Positions 35,138-44,027 of a DNA stretch of 64,000 bases are shown piece after piece (the first letter of the stretch is position 1; every line of letters starts with the position of its first letter). The translations under genes were made by a program, and so were the position numbers. Origin of the DNA: Lachnospiraceae bacterium AM93-12TA. GTDB lineage: Bacteria > Bacillota > Clostridia > Lachnospirales > Lachnospiraceae. Where the stretch lies: positions 42,521 to 106,520 of the forward strand of contig JAQERH010000003.1 of assembly GCA_027698105.1 (NCBI GenBank), in the 5' to 3' direction. The notes under the pieces were generated by a model. The model was not told the DNA's origin, made no database searches, and was given only the letters and a program-made list of their open reading frames with translations.

Positions 35138-35166
35138 TTGAATCTGGAAAAAAGGTGAAATATAAT
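35138..35166 (+). promoter_or_regulatory. Sigma-A promoter of the small membrane gene
   Basis: TTGAAT (35138-35143) and TATAAT (35161-35166), 17 bases apart, lie about 67 bases before the start of the next gene. Confidence 0.75.
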
Positions 35167-35232
35167 GACAGCATAAGGTAAAACCTGATACAGCAGAATA
35201 ATGTCGATATAGATTCAGAGAGGGGGATTTAT

Positions 35233-35484
35233 ATGACACAGAAAATCAATCTTTCTTTTATGCATGTAATTTCAGGCGTACTGTTTCTGGTTATGATATT
35301 TTTCCAGGTGACAGGTATGCAGGCGGCATTTGGTTTGATGGCAGCCGCTGTTATTGTATTCGAGCTTGGTCTCCAGGCTATGGAAAGAAGCGGAAAGTTT
35401 AAAGAAGGAAGAGCGACAAGGGCGGAACAGGCACTCTATCTGGCGGCGGCAGTTATGATCATAGCCTATATGGTTTTTCAGTAG
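35233..35484 (+). CDS. Small membrane protein, hypothetical
   Basis: The 83-residue protein has two to three hydrophobic segments at about 8-26, 30-46 and 65-81. A basic loop MERSGKFKEGRATR lies between the second and third. I recognise no named family. ATG 35233 follows GAGAGGGGG. A strong promoter and a strong terminator isolate it as its own transcription unit, which argues that it is a real gene even though it is short. Confidence 0.65.
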   Translation: MTQKINLSFMHVISGVLFLVMIFFQVTGMQAAFGLMAAAVIVFELGLQAMERSGKFKEGRATRAEQALYLAAAVMIIAYMVFQ

Positions 35485-35523
35485 AGGACACTGTTATCGT
35501 ACAAAAAATAGACGAACACAGAA

Positions 35524-35567
35524 GTCCGTCACATTTCAGAGGAAAAGAAATGTGACGGGCTTTTTCT
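35524..35567 (+). terminator. Strong intrinsic terminator
   Basis: CCGTCACATTTC (35526-35537) pairs with GAAATGTGACGG (35547-35558), a 12-bp perfect stem, followed by GCTTTTTCT. Confidence 0.9.
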
Positions 35568-35593
35568 GCATTTTGTCGCTGTCCCGGTTAATT

Positions 35594-35619
35594 TGTGATA
35601 TACTTTTTTTAATATCACA
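35594..35619 (+). promoter_or_regulatory. Inverted repeat over a -10 box before the radical SAM gene
   Basis: TGTGATAT (35594-35601) and ATATCACA (35612-35619) form a perfect 8-bp inverted repeat with a 10-base spacer. TATACT at 35599-35604 lies within it, consistent with an operator on the promoter. Confidence 0.45.
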
Positions 35620-35682
35620 GCACAGAGTATCATGGAGTCAGAACGATACCGTTTACAGTTTTTATAAAAGAGGAGGGGTGTT

Positions 35683-36606
35683 ATGAACTACGAAGGACAG
35701 ATATGCCGGGCGCCGATGGAGAGAAGCGCGTTTATGCTTCCGGTAATGGTGGGCTGTTCCTACAATGGGTGTAAATTCTGCAACCTGTTCCGCCATTTAA
35801 AGTACAGAAAACTGCCAATGGAACAGATAGAGGCAGAACTTAAAAGAGTGAAAGAGTGCGGGGGAAGTCCGAAGCGGATTTTTTTGGGAGACGGAAATGC
35901 CTTTGACCTTCCTATGGAGGAACTTTCGGCGATTTTACGGCTTGTAAAATCGTATTTTCCCCAGTGTGACATGATCAATATGGACGCCACAGTGACAGGA
36001 ATCCTGAAAAAGACCAGGGAGGAACTGAAGGAGCTGTACGAACTGGGGGCGCGCCATCTTTACCTGGGCATTGAGACAGGACTTGACGATGTGCTGTCGT
36101 TTATGAATAAGGATCACAACCTGGAGGAGGCCTATGAGGCCATCAGGCGGCTTCAGGAGGCAGGTCTTATTTTTGACGCGCACATTATGACAGGAGTGGC
36201 AGGAAAAGGCAGGGGAGAGGAGAATGCACGGGCTTTGGCTCAGTTTCTGAATCAGACCCATCCTGCCCATGTGGTGAACTTTTCCATGTTTCTCCACAAG
36301 GAGGTTCCCCTTTACAGAGAGGTGGAGCGGGGCGCTTTTATCCAGGCGGACGAGCTGGAGTGCCTGAGGGAGGAACTGATTTTAATTGATCGGGCCGGAA
36401 CAGAGGAGCATCCCATCTCTTACGACGGTTTCCACGATTTCATTGAATTCCGGGTGAGGGGAATACTTCCAAGAGATCGGGAGAAGATGAAAGAGAAGCT
36501 TCAGGCGGCAATCCATAAGTATGAAAAGGAAAAGCCCATATACAGCCTGGTTTACGGAGAATGCCCCAATATTATCAGGTGCGAGGGAGACGAGAGGATT
36601 TACTAG
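35683..36606 (+). CDS. Radical SAM protein
   Basis: The N-terminal cluster-binding motif is CSYNGCKFC, that is C-x4-C-x2-C, a variant of the usual C-x3-C-x2-C seen in one radical SAM subfamily. IFLGDGNAFDLP is the SAM-binding GDG-type region and GARHLYLGIETGLDDVL follows. The protein is about 307 residues. ATG 35683 has a GAGGAGGGG site. No partner enzyme lies beside it, so the substrate is unknown. The upstream palindrome suggests it is regulated. Confidence 0.75.
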   Translation: MNYEGQICRAPMERSAFMLPVMVGCSYNGCKFCNLFRHLKYRKLPMEQIEAELKRVKECGGSPKRIFLGDGNAFDLPMEELSAILRLVKSYFPQCDMINMDATVTGILKKTREELKELYELGARHLYLGIETGLDDVLSFMNKDHNLEEAYEAIRRLQEAGLIFDAHIMTGVAGKGRGEENARALAQFLNQTHPAHVVNFSMFLHKEVPLYREVERGAFIQADELECLREELILIDRAGTEEHPISYDGFHDFIEFRVRGILPRDREKMKEKLQAAIHKYEKEKPIYSLVYGECPNIIRCEGDERIY

Positions 36607-36689
36607 GGCTGGCTAGGCTAGATTTAAATAATATGATAAGTAATAACTTAAAGTCATTGAAAATGTAAGAAAAATGTAATGCACAGTTT

Positions 36690-36740
36690 CACTACCTTGT
36701 GGTACAATATAGTAAAGCTACTATGTGCCGCAAGGTAGTG
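36690..36740 (+). promoter_or_regulatory. Nested palindrome, PadR operator and promoter
   Basis: CACTACCTTG (36690-36699) and CAAGGTAGTG (36731-36740) form a perfect 10-bp outer inverted repeat. TAGTA (36710-36714) and TACTA (36719-36723) form an inner one. TACAAT (36704-36709) between them can be a -10 box. This is the layout expected for autorepression by the PadR gene that starts at 36757. Confidence 0.7.
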
Positions 36741-36756
36741 AGACAGGGAGGACTTT

Positions 36757-37104
36757 ATGTACGATAAGTCACAGCTGATGAGAGGGATTATGGAAGGCTG
36801 TATTCTTTCAATTATAGGACGGGAAAGGACATATGGTTACGGAATTGTAGAGCAGTTGAGAGAAAATGGCTTTTCGGAGGTGAAGGAGGGAACGATTTAC
36901 CCGCTTTTGCTCCGTTTGGAAAAAAGAGGAATGATTAAGGCAGAATTTTTTCCCTCACCTATGGGTCCAGCCAGAAAATATTACAGTCTTACATTGGAAG
37001 GGAAGGAGCTTCTACAAGAGTTTTACACTTGCTGGTGTCAGGTGGCAGATGCGGTGGAAAGAGTAATTGGTGAAGGGCAGCAGGCCGGAAAGGAGTCCTT
37101 ATGA
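36757..37104 (+). CDS. PadR family transcriptional regulator
   Basis: The 115-residue protein has the PadR winged helix: LMRGIMEGCILSIIGRERTYGYGIVEQL, then VKEGTIYPLLLRLEKRGMIKAE and the ARKYYSLTLEGKELLQ beta-wing. It is the short PadR-s2 type with a dimer helix at the end. ATG 36757 has an AGGGAGG site. It overlaps the following membrane gene by four bases (ATGA), the usual PadR/DUF1048-type pair. A palindrome over its promoter suggests autorepression. Confidence 0.88.
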   Translation: MYDKSQLMRGIMEGCILSIIGRERTYGYGIVEQLRENGFSEVKEGTIYPLLLRLEKRGMIKAEFFPSPMGPARKYYSLTLEGKELLQEFYTCWCQVADAVERVIGEGQQAGKESL

Positions 37105-37781
37105 CAATGACTTTGAGAAGCTTGAGAAAAGAAAACAGGAGAAGAATACAAGAACTTGTTCCAGAAGACAGAGAACTCTTGTTTCAGATAAGAGAGTATT
37201 TTGAAATGCCGTCAATGGGAGCGGCAGACAGTGAAATGCTGATACAGGATTTAGTAGGGATGGCAGAAGAAGCAAGACTTAGAGGAGAGAGCTTTTCGCA
37301 GGTGATGGGAGAAGAGAAGAAACACTGGTGCGAGAATTTGAGAGAAAGCTATGGTACTGTCCAGCCTATAGAAAAAGTTTTATATTCTTTGAGAAATACT
37401 TTTAGGATGGCGCTTCTGTATTGGATGTTTTTTATGGCGTGGACTGAAGAGATGCGTCATACTATTACATGGGGAAGACTGTTAGCTCTGTTAGCTATTT
37501 TAATAGTAGGCTTTATTGGAGAATATTCAGGTGCAGAAAAGCGTAACTTTGCTTTTTATACTGAAAAAGAAAAAAATCAGTCGGATGCAAAGGCCGGGAT
37601 ATTTTGGCTGGGACTTATGGCAGCGGCAGGATTAGCCAGCTATTTCCTGAAACCGTTGAAAATAACAGTGCTTCATTTTTTTGGGGCTAGCTATGTAGTA
37701 TGGTGTGGCTTACTGGTTACATTCTTATTATTTTCTTTTATATACAATCGGCGGATTGGTTTACAACTTCTTTCTCAATAA
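37101..37781 (+). CDS. Membrane partner of PadR, DUF1048-like N-terminus
   Basis: Residues 1-85 are a charged helical domain like those of the DUF1048/DUF1129 group commonly paired with PadR regulators (LVPEDRELLFQIREYF, IQDLVGMAEEARLRGESF). Four membrane segments follow, from about residue 98 to the C-terminus. Its role is unknown; partners of PadR often report membrane or envelope stress. The coding overlap with PadR (ATGA) indicates coupled translation. Confidence 0.65.
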   Translation: MTMTLRSLRKENRRRIQELVPEDRELLFQIREYFEMPSMGAADSEMLIQDLVGMAEEARLRGESFSQVMGEEKKHWCENLRESYGTVQPIEKVLYSLRNTFRMALLYWMFFMAWTEEMRHTITWGRLLALLAILIVGFIGEYSGAEKRNFAFYTEKEKNQSDAKAGIFWLGLMAAAGLASYFLKPLKITVLHFFGASYVVWCGLLVTFLLFSFIYNRRIGLQLLSQ

Positions 37782-37804
37782 ATAGAGATTTGCAGTAGGG
37801 GAGA

Positions 37805-37975
37805 CAGACTTAGAGCGTATCAGTGACGATAGCGAGGCTTTCGTAGCGAGGTTTGCGCTAATTTCCGCCGCAGAGCGAAGTGTTTGAGCCGCAAGGCGAG
37901 TTTTCGCGAACGGCGGATCATGGATGCGCGAACCGAGCCGGAAACGTAGCTGGTCATGTATACGCTCTAAGTCTG
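37805..37975. repeat. MITE-like palindromic element, 171 bp
   Basis: CAGACTTAGAGCGTAT (37805-37820) and ATACGCTCTAAGTCTG (37960-37975) are perfect 16-bp terminal inverted repeats. Inside, TCCGCCG (37864-37870) and CGGCGGA (37911-37917) form a second nested stem, and further imperfect pairing extends the outer arms. There is no open reading frame and no clear target duplication. The stretch 37782-38108 holds nothing else. It resembles a miniature inverted-repeat or REP-type element. Confidence 0.75.
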
Positions 37976-38108
37976 GCGATATACGCATTTCCTAGATTGA
38001 GAAGATTACTAAAACTCCTGCCGCAAAATAAACTTGTAACCATCTGTCAGATATGATATAAAGAAAAGGCAAATAAATTGACAACTAAGAATTTAAAGGA
38101 AAACGAAA

Positions 38109-39068
38109 ATGAAGCGGATTTCAATCATTGTTCCCTGCTTTAACGAGCAGGAGGCGCTGCCCTTGTTTCTCCAGGAGATAGGAAGGGTATGCGAGGGGCT
38201 TTCTGAGTATGAATTCGAGTGGATTTTCGTGGACGACGGCTCTAAGGACGGGACTCTTGCTCTGCTGAAAGAGAGGGCGAAGGAGGACTCCCGGATTAAA
38301 TATATTTCTTTTTCCAGAAATTTTGGCAAGGAGGCAGCGATTTATGCTGGTCTGGAAGCTTCAGAGGGAGACTATACAGCCATTATGGATGCAGATCTCC
38401 AGGATCCGCCCAGACTTCTGCCGGAAATGATAGAGGCGTTAGAGTCGGGGGAATATGACAGCGCAGCTACAAGGCGGGTAGACAGAAAGGGCGAGCCTCC
38501 GATCCGTTCCTTTTTTGCCAGGATGTTTTATCGCCTGATTCGGAAAATTTCTGATATAGACATTGTGGACGGCGCCAGGGACTTTCGCCTGATGAACCGG
38601 AAGATGAAGGACGCCATTGTGTCCATGACAGAGTACAACCGTTTTTCCAAAGGGATTTTCGGCTGGGTGGGCTTTCGCACCAGGTGGATTCCTTTTGAGA
38701 ATGTGGAGCGGGTGGCCGGGGAGACCAAGTGGTCTTTCTGGAAGCTTTTAATCTATTCTATTGAGGGAATCGTGGCTTTCACCACCCTTCCCCTCTCTAT
38801 TGCAGCTTATCTGGGGCTGATTTTCTGCCTGGTGGCTTTTTTCATGGTGCTGGTAGTGATTGCTAAGACTCTGATGTTCGGCGACCCGGTAGGAGGCTGG
38901 CCTTCTCTGGCCTGTATTATTCTGTTCGTAGGAGGAATCCAGCTGCTCTGTGCAGGCATTGTGGGGAAATATCTGGCAAAAATTTATCTGGAAGTAAAAC
39001 GGCGGCCTCTTTATCTGGTGGCTGAGGATAATTTAAAAAATGCTTCCGGAGAGAAGGAGGAATTATGA
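38109..39068 (+). CDS. GtrB-type polyprenyl-phosphate glycosyltransferase
   Basis: Family 2 glycosyltransferase that loads a sugar onto undecaprenyl phosphate. The N-terminal IIVPCFNEQEALPLFLQEI, EWIFVDDGSKDGT, MDADLQDPPRLLPEM (metal-binding DxD-type) and NRFSKGIFGWVGFRT blocks are characteristic. Two C-terminal membrane helices (about 230-255 and 268-292) match the GtrB/YkoT layout. ATG 38109 has an AAGGAAA site. It overlaps the next gene by four bases; a GtrII-type transferase follows, so together they glycosylate a surface polymer. Confidence 0.85.
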   Translation: MKRISIIVPCFNEQEALPLFLQEIGRVCEGLSEYEFEWIFVDDGSKDGTLALLKERAKEDSRIKYISFSRNFGKEAAIYAGLEASEGDYTAIMDADLQDPPRLLPEMIEALESGEYDSAATRRVDRKGEPPIRSFFARMFYRLIRKISDIDIVDGARDFRLMNRKMKDAIVSMTEYNRFSKGIFGWVGFRTRWIPFENVERVAGETKWSFWKLLIYSIEGIVAFTTLPLSIAAYLGLIFCLVAFFMVLVVIAKTLMFGDPVGGWPSLACIILFVGGIQLLCAGIVGKYLAKIYLEVKRRPLYLVAEDNLKNASGEKEEL

Positions 39069-40645
39069 CAGTTCCTTTTCTTTCTTTTATCAGAGAAAAC
39101 AGGGCGGGCGCTTTGCTGTCGGGAGCGGCCGTCCTCTGTACCTATGGGGCCTGGATGACCAGACAGGATATTACGATTGATACAGAAATTATGATGGCAG
39201 ATCCTGAGGCGATGATGGATTCCTGGCTGGGAATCAATCGGTTTGGTCTTGTTTTTACCAAGCACCTCTTTGGCCAGACTTCCTTTCACCCTGTTTTTTC
39301 ACGTGTGCTTACTGTGGTTTTATTGTGGATAACAGCCATGGTTTTATCGTTTTTTGTGTATAAATGGAGCGGAGAACAGAAGCGTTTTCGTCTGTTTGCA
39401 GCCATATTTCCTGTGGTGTACGTGACAGCTCCCTGCTTTACAGAGCAGTTCTATTTTGTGCTGCAGTCGGCAGAGGTGGTTTTCGCCCTGCTTCTCTGTG
39501 TCCTGGCGGCGTATGGAGCCGGAAAATTTGCTCTTTTCGGGGGAAAATGGATCTGGGCGGCTGGTTCAGTTCTGCTGCTGGTATGGGCATTTGGAACGTA
39601 TCAGGCTATGGCGGCTGTGGCCGTGTCTGTGATGGCAGTTCTCTTTCTGACTGTCTATCTGGGAAAATATGGCAGGAATCTGGATCAGAAACGGTTTGGC
39701 TGGCTTTTGGCCGGTATAAAGCTGGCAGCCGTATTTTTGAGCGGATTTGTCCTGTACATGATAACTGCCCTGGCAGTCCGTACTCTGTCCGGCGGCAGCG
39801 AAGCCTATGTGGCTGATATGATGCATTGGAAAAGGGACGGATTTGATGTCTGTCTCCGCTCAATTTCAGGAGAGCTGAGGCGGGTATTTGACTGCTACTA
39901 TGTCATGTTCCGGCCGGAGTTTGGCTGGTCAGTCCTTTTGTTTTTTATCTCGTCCCTGGTGTGGATGGGAATTAGGAAACGGCCTGGAAAGCCATGGTTT
40001 CTGGCGTCAGTCAGTGTCTTTTTGCTGTCTCCGTTTTTGATGACTATTGTGGCAGGGTATTACCAGCCCATTCGTGCCCATCTGGTCTATCCGTTGGTCT
40101 TTGCCTTTGCAGTTTCTTTTCTGACAGCTTTTCTCTGGCCAGGTGAGGACAGAAAGGAAAGAAATGGAAGCATGTGGTGGAGAAAGGGAGCCGCGTCTGT
40201 GGCAGCAGCACTGTGTCTTCTTATTTCCTGGAACCAGGCAAAGGATGCAGCCATATTGTTTGAGACCATTCATCAGGTATCGGATCAGGATATCAGCCTG
40301 ACCAGAGAAATTTATGAAAGAGCCAGTGAAACGGCAGAGAGGGAAGGAAGAGATGCAGAAGACTGTGTGTTCATTTTCCTGGGCAAACGGGAAGCAGCTC
40401 TTTTGCCGGAGTCTCTGAGAGGAGATGTAATCGGCTGTTCCTTCTACCAGTGGGATGCACAGAGCCCTATGGGAATTTCCAGGAGAATTTACGATCTGAT
40501 GCAGGCGTTAAACCTGCCCTCGAAGGAACCGGTGCTGTCCAGATATTTAGATTCTCTGCCTTTTGCAGAAGAGATGGCCTGCTATCCGGAGGAAGGCAGC
40601 ATCCGGATGGATGAGGATACGGTGATTGTGAAGCTGTCAGAATGA
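39065..40645 (+). CDS. GtrII-type membrane glucosyltransferase
   Basis: The 526-residue protein has about 10-11 membrane segments and an extracytoplasmic C-terminal domain. The N-terminal region DITIDTEIMMADPEAMMDSWLGINRFG resembles the acidic loop of the glucosyltransferase GtrII family, which modifies surface polysaccharide using a lipid-linked sugar. It follows the GtrB-type gene with a four-base overlap, which supports this role. The exact sugar and target are unknown. ATG 39065 follows GAGAAGGAGG. Confidence 0.75.
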   Translation: MTVPFLSFIRENRAGALLSGAAVLCTYGAWMTRQDITIDTEIMMADPEAMMDSWLGINRFGLVFTKHLFGQTSFHPVFSRVLTVVLLWITAMVLSFFVYKWSGEQKRFRLFAAIFPVVYVTAPCFTEQFYFVLQSAEVVFALLLCVLAAYGAGKFALFGGKWIWAAGSVLLLVWAFGTYQAMAAVAVSVMAVLFLTVYLGKYGRNLDQKRFGWLLAGIKLAAVFLSGFVLYMITALAVRTLSGGSEAYVADMMHWKRDGFDVCLRSISGELRRVFDCYYVMFRPEFGWSVLLFFISSLVWMGIRKRPGKPWFLASVSVFLLSPFLMTIVAGYYQPIRAHLVYPLVFAFAVSFLTAFLWPGEDRKERNGSMWWRKGAASVAAALCLLISWNQAKDAAILFETIHQVSDQDISLTREIYERASETAEREGRDAEDCVFIFLGKREAALLPESLRGDVIGCSFYQWDAQSPMGISRRIYDLMQALNLPSKEPVLSRYLDSLPFAEEMACYPEEGSIRMDEDTVIVKLSE

Positions 40646-40678
40646 TTTACAATATAAACATAGAAAGGTTGTGCATAA

Positions 40679-41962
40679 ATGTTCCCAAAAAGGATTCTGA
40701 CCAGAAGAGATAAATTTCTTCTCTTGTCTCTGATTCCTGTTTACTTTATTGTCTGCGGATTTATTCTGCAGCCGTTTTCGGAGATCTGGCCGGGAATGGT
40801 TACCCTGATTCGGGAACCGGATTTCCTGATTACCGATTATTTTGTGGTAGGAGGTGTGGGAGCGGCTTTCCTAAATGCAGGAGTTTTAACGCTTTTAAGT
40901 ATTGCCCTTATCTATTTTCTGGATATGGAAATGGACGGACACACGATTACTTCCGCCTGCCTGATGTTCGGATTCTCACTGTTTGGAAAGAATCTGTTTA
41001 ATATCTGGACAATTATGCTGGGCATCTGGCTTTATGCAAAATACCATAAAACCCATATGTCCCGGTACGTTTATGTAGGACTTTATGGAACCAGTCTGTC
41101 TCCCATTATTACGCAGCTGATGCACATTGGAAATCTTCCTGTTCCGGCCAGATTTTTCCTGGCTCTTACAGCGGGTATATTAATCGGTTTTGTACTTCCG
41201 CCTCTGGCAGCCCAGGTTCATCATGCCCATCAGGGATATTCTCTTTATAATGTGGGATTTGCCGGTGGAATTATTGCTACGGTTATTGTCTCTCTTCTGA
41301 AATCCTTCGGGATCACAGTAGAGAGCCGGCTGATCTGGTATACAGGAAACGATTTCCTGTTTTTTACTCTGCTGTCTATCCTGTTTGCCGGTATGGCGGC
41401 AGGGGCTTTCTTATTCGGCGGCCGCGGTGTGGTGGAGGAATACTGGGAAATTATCCGAAGCTCCGGCCATGGCGGATCGGATTACCTGAGAGATAACGGC
41501 GGACCGGCCACAGTTCTTAATATGGCGGTGAACGGCTTTATAGCCACACTTCTGGTGCTGATTGCCGGAGGAGATCTAAACGGGCCGACTATTGGAGGCA
41601 TTTTTACAGTGGTAGGATTCAGCTCTACAGGAAAACACATCAGGAATATTTTTCCGATTATGGCCGGTGTGTATCTGGCAGGGCTTACGAAGAGGTGGAA
41701 TATCAGTGATCCGTCACCTATGCTGGCATTCCTTTTTTCCACTACGCTGGCTCCTATATCAGGAGAATTTGGCTGGCTGGCCGGATTGTTAGCTGGATTT
41801 CTCCATTCTTCTGTAGCCCTGAATGTGGGAATTGTCTACGGAGGAATGAATCTGTATAATAACGGCTTCGCCGGAGGAATGGTAGCCATTTTCATGGTTC
41901 CTGTTATCCAGTCTGTGAGAGACAGAAGAGCGAGGGCAAAGGAAGAGGAGGCTCTGGAATAG
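40679..41962 (+). CDS. DUF1576 membrane protein with internal duplication
   Basis: The 427-residue protein fits DUF1576. It is internally duplicated: GFSLFGKNLFNIWTIMLGIW and GFSSTGKHIRNIFPIMAGVY correspond, and so do GYSLYNVGFAGGIIATVI and GMNLYNNGFAGGMVAIFM. Each half has several membrane segments and the protein may therefore be an inverted- or direct-repeat transporter. ATG 40679 has an AAAGG site. It follows the GtrII-type gene without an obvious terminator and its stop is inside a strong terminator hairpin. The substrate is unknown. Confidence 0.75.
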   Translation: MFPKRILTRRDKFLLLSLIPVYFIVCGFILQPFSEIWPGMVTLIREPDFLITDYFVVGGVGAAFLNAGVLTLLSIALIYFLDMEMDGHTITSACLMFGFSLFGKNLFNIWTIMLGIWLYAKYHKTHMSRYVYVGLYGTSLSPIITQLMHIGNLPVPARFFLALTAGILIGFVLPPLAAQVHHAHQGYSLYNVGFAGGIIATVIVSLLKSFGITVESRLIWYTGNDFLFFTLLSILFAGMAAGAFLFGGRGVVEEYWEIIRSSGHGGSDYLRDNGGPATVLNMAVNGFIATLLVLIAGGDLNGPTIGGIFTVVGFSSTGKHIRNIFPIMAGVYLAGLTKRWNISDPSPMLAFLFSTTLAPISGEFGWLAGLLAGFLHSSVALNVGIVYGGMNLYNNGFAGGMVAIFMVPVIQSVRDRRARAKEEEALE

Positions 41963-41976
41963 AGCCTCCTCTTTTA
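41944..41976. terminator. Bidirectional terminator after DUF1576
   Basis: AGAGGAGGCTC (41944-41954) pairs with GAGCCTCCTCT (41962-41972), followed by TTTT. It overlaps the DUF1576 stop codon and lies between convergent genes. Confidence 0.85.
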
Positions 41977-41984
41977 CCTTTCCG

Positions 41985-43811
41985 TTATTTTCTGTACCTG
42001 GCCAGGCAGGCGCACACCTCCTGCTTTCTTGGGCGGGCAAAGCCGGACGCTGCAAAGCCGCCGCCCTTACTTTTTTTCAGGAAGGAGGAGAAACCTTCTG
42101 TTCCCCACATTTCTTCCAGCTGATCTGCTATCTGGCCAATGCTTGCTTCGCCGTCTGCCAGAACGGTGCAGGCGTATTTGAGAATATAGGCCAGAGCCGC
42201 TGTCTGTTCAGAATCTGCAATCTGCTCTACATAGTGGAGATTTACCGTGTTTTTATCAATGGAGAAGGAATCCCTGTCAAAACATTTGATTTTCGCGTCT
42301 GCGAGGCGTTTTCCATTGACCCGGTAAGGGCGGGAAAGCTCTGGCAGATGAAACGAGGGAGCTTCCTCCTGGAATTTCAATGGAGATGGGAAAGTGTTTA
42401 GCGTTTCTCTTACCTTGGCGGTAATGTCTACTGGCCGGTAGTTGTCCATCTGAATGACAGTATCTGCGATATGGAAAAATGCTCCTGAGCTTCCGGCTAC
42501 CAGGATAGTAGAAATACCGCAGGTTTCAAACAGCTGTCTGGCCCGTTCGATAAAAGGTGTAATGGGTTCTTTCTTTCTGTGAATGACCTGCTGCATCAGC
42601 TCATCCCGTACCATGAAATTGGCAGCGCAGGTATCCTCATCGATGAGAAAGGTCCGGCATCCGGAAACCATGCCTTCTACAATGCCGGCTGCCTGGGAGG
42701 TGGAACCGCTGGCGTCTTCTGTGGTGAAATGACAGGTGTCCTTTCCGTTTGGAAGATCGTTGATAAACAGGGAGATGTCTGTATCTTCAATATAGCGTCC
42801 GTCCTCTGCCCGAAGTTTGACAGCAGTGGAATCTGTGATTACATATTCCCGTCCGTCTCCGGAAATATGGTTATAGACACCCATTTCCAGAGTTTTCAAA
42901 AGAGTGGATTTTCCATGATATCCTCCTCCTGCAATGAGAGTAATGCCTTTTGGAATTCCCATGCCGGAGATCAGGCCTTTATGTGGCAGAGAAAGCTGTA
43001 TTCTGAGAGAATCTGGAGACTGGAATGGTACACATCCTTTTAAAGGCAGATCAGAGACGCCGCTCTGTCTGGGAAGAATGGAATCATCTGCCACGAAGGC
43101 TGCCAGATTCAGACGTTCCAGCTCATTTCTGATAAATTCCTGATCATCGGCCAGCTCGGATCTTTGTTGGATCTCACTGGCAGGAAGAGAAGAACATACA
43201 AGGGATTTTCTGACACAGGCCGGAATAAAATCAAAGAGAATTTTTTCCAGTTCTCTGGCATTGATTGTGCGCCCGTTGGCTGGAAAACCGGCGTGGAAAC
43301 GCAGCCAGATTCCGTCTTCACAGATTTCACAGGCAGTTCTGGACAGAATTTCCTGCCCGCAGCGAGTAATGGAAATCAGACCGCTTTTGCCGGAGCCTTT
43401 CGCCTGGAAATTGAAGTGGGCTGCTTCTTTTCCGAACTGACGGATCAGATAGTCTTCAAGAGCCGTTTTTCTCACATCAGTGCTGTAGAGCGAGCTGTCA
43501 AAGCCTGCCGCTTTGTGTGGGACAAATACGCTCAGATGGGAGGGAGAGGCGAAGGGATCCCCCTGCACATGATCAATGGAAAGCTGAAAACCGGGAAAAC
43601 GGTAGATTCCTGCTAAAGACTTGTAGGCCGGATAGCTTTTTCGGTCAATGGAGAGCAGGAGAGTCCGAAGTTCTTCAGAGGTCTTTAAAACTCTGGGTTT
43701 GTCCGGAGTGGAGAACCGTCCGCCGTCCCGGCTGTTTCTTCCATCTCCTCCCCGTCCGCCGCCGTTTCCGCTTCGGTGTCCTCTGTTTTTATAGGAATCG
43801 TATGGTGTCAT
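41985..43811 (-). CDS. ABC-ATPase domain protein (P-loop, PF09818 type)
   Basis: The 608-residue protein matches the stand-alone ABC-ATPase family. The Walker A is ITLIAGGGYHGKSTLLKTLE and the Walker B region FLIDEDTCAANFM. An N-terminal Gly/Arg-rich patch GNGGGRGGDGRNSRDGGRF could bind RNA. The ABC signature-like region TTEDASGSTSQAAGIVEGM lies between them. The eukaryotic relative MRB1590 binds RNA, but the bacterial role is unknown. ATG 43811 is used; a TTG at 43844 would lengthen it by 11 residues. The gene is separate from any membrane permease. Confidence 0.8.
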   Translation of the reverse strand: MTPYDSYKNRGHRSGNGGGRGGDGRNSRDGGRFSTPDKPRVLKTSEELRTLLLSIDRKSYPAYKSLAGIYRFPGFQLSIDHVQGDPFASPSHLSVFVPHKAAGFDSSLYSTDVRKTALEDYLIRQFGKEAAHFNFQAKGSGKSGLISITRCGQEILSRTACEICEDGIWLRFHAGFPANGRTINARELEKILFDFIPACVRKSLVCSSLPASEIQQRSELADDQEFIRNELERLNLAAFVADDSILPRQSGVSDLPLKGCVPFQSPDSLRIQLSLPHKGLISGMGIPKGITLIAGGGYHGKSTLLKTLEMGVYNHISGDGREYVITDSTAVKLRAEDGRYIEDTDISLFINDLPNGKDTCHFTTEDASGSTSQAAGIVEGMVSGCRTFLIDEDTCAANFMVRDELMQQVIHRKKEPITPFIERARQLFETCGISTILVAGSSGAFFHIADTVIQMDNYRPVDITAKVRETLNTFPSPLKFQEEAPSFHLPELSRPYRVNGKRLADAKIKCFDRDSFSIDKNTVNLHYVEQIADSEQTAALAYILKYACTVLADGEASIGQIADQLEEMWGTEGFSSFLKKSKGGGFAASGFARPRKQEVCACLARYRK

Positions 43812-44027
43812 AGTTAAGTACCTGTTCCTTTCTGACTCAGTCAATTAAATAGTAGGTATGTGCGTTACTTCGCTGGTCAAAACCGGCGCAGTATCACATT
43901 CTGGATTCTGGAGTTATTATACCATCCCTTTACAAAGGCGGAAAGGCCTGCGCGTTATTTCAATTTTTACAGATAGGGTGGGCGGAAAGAAAAAAGTGTG
44001 ATATAATGTACCACGTCAGCAGGAAAG

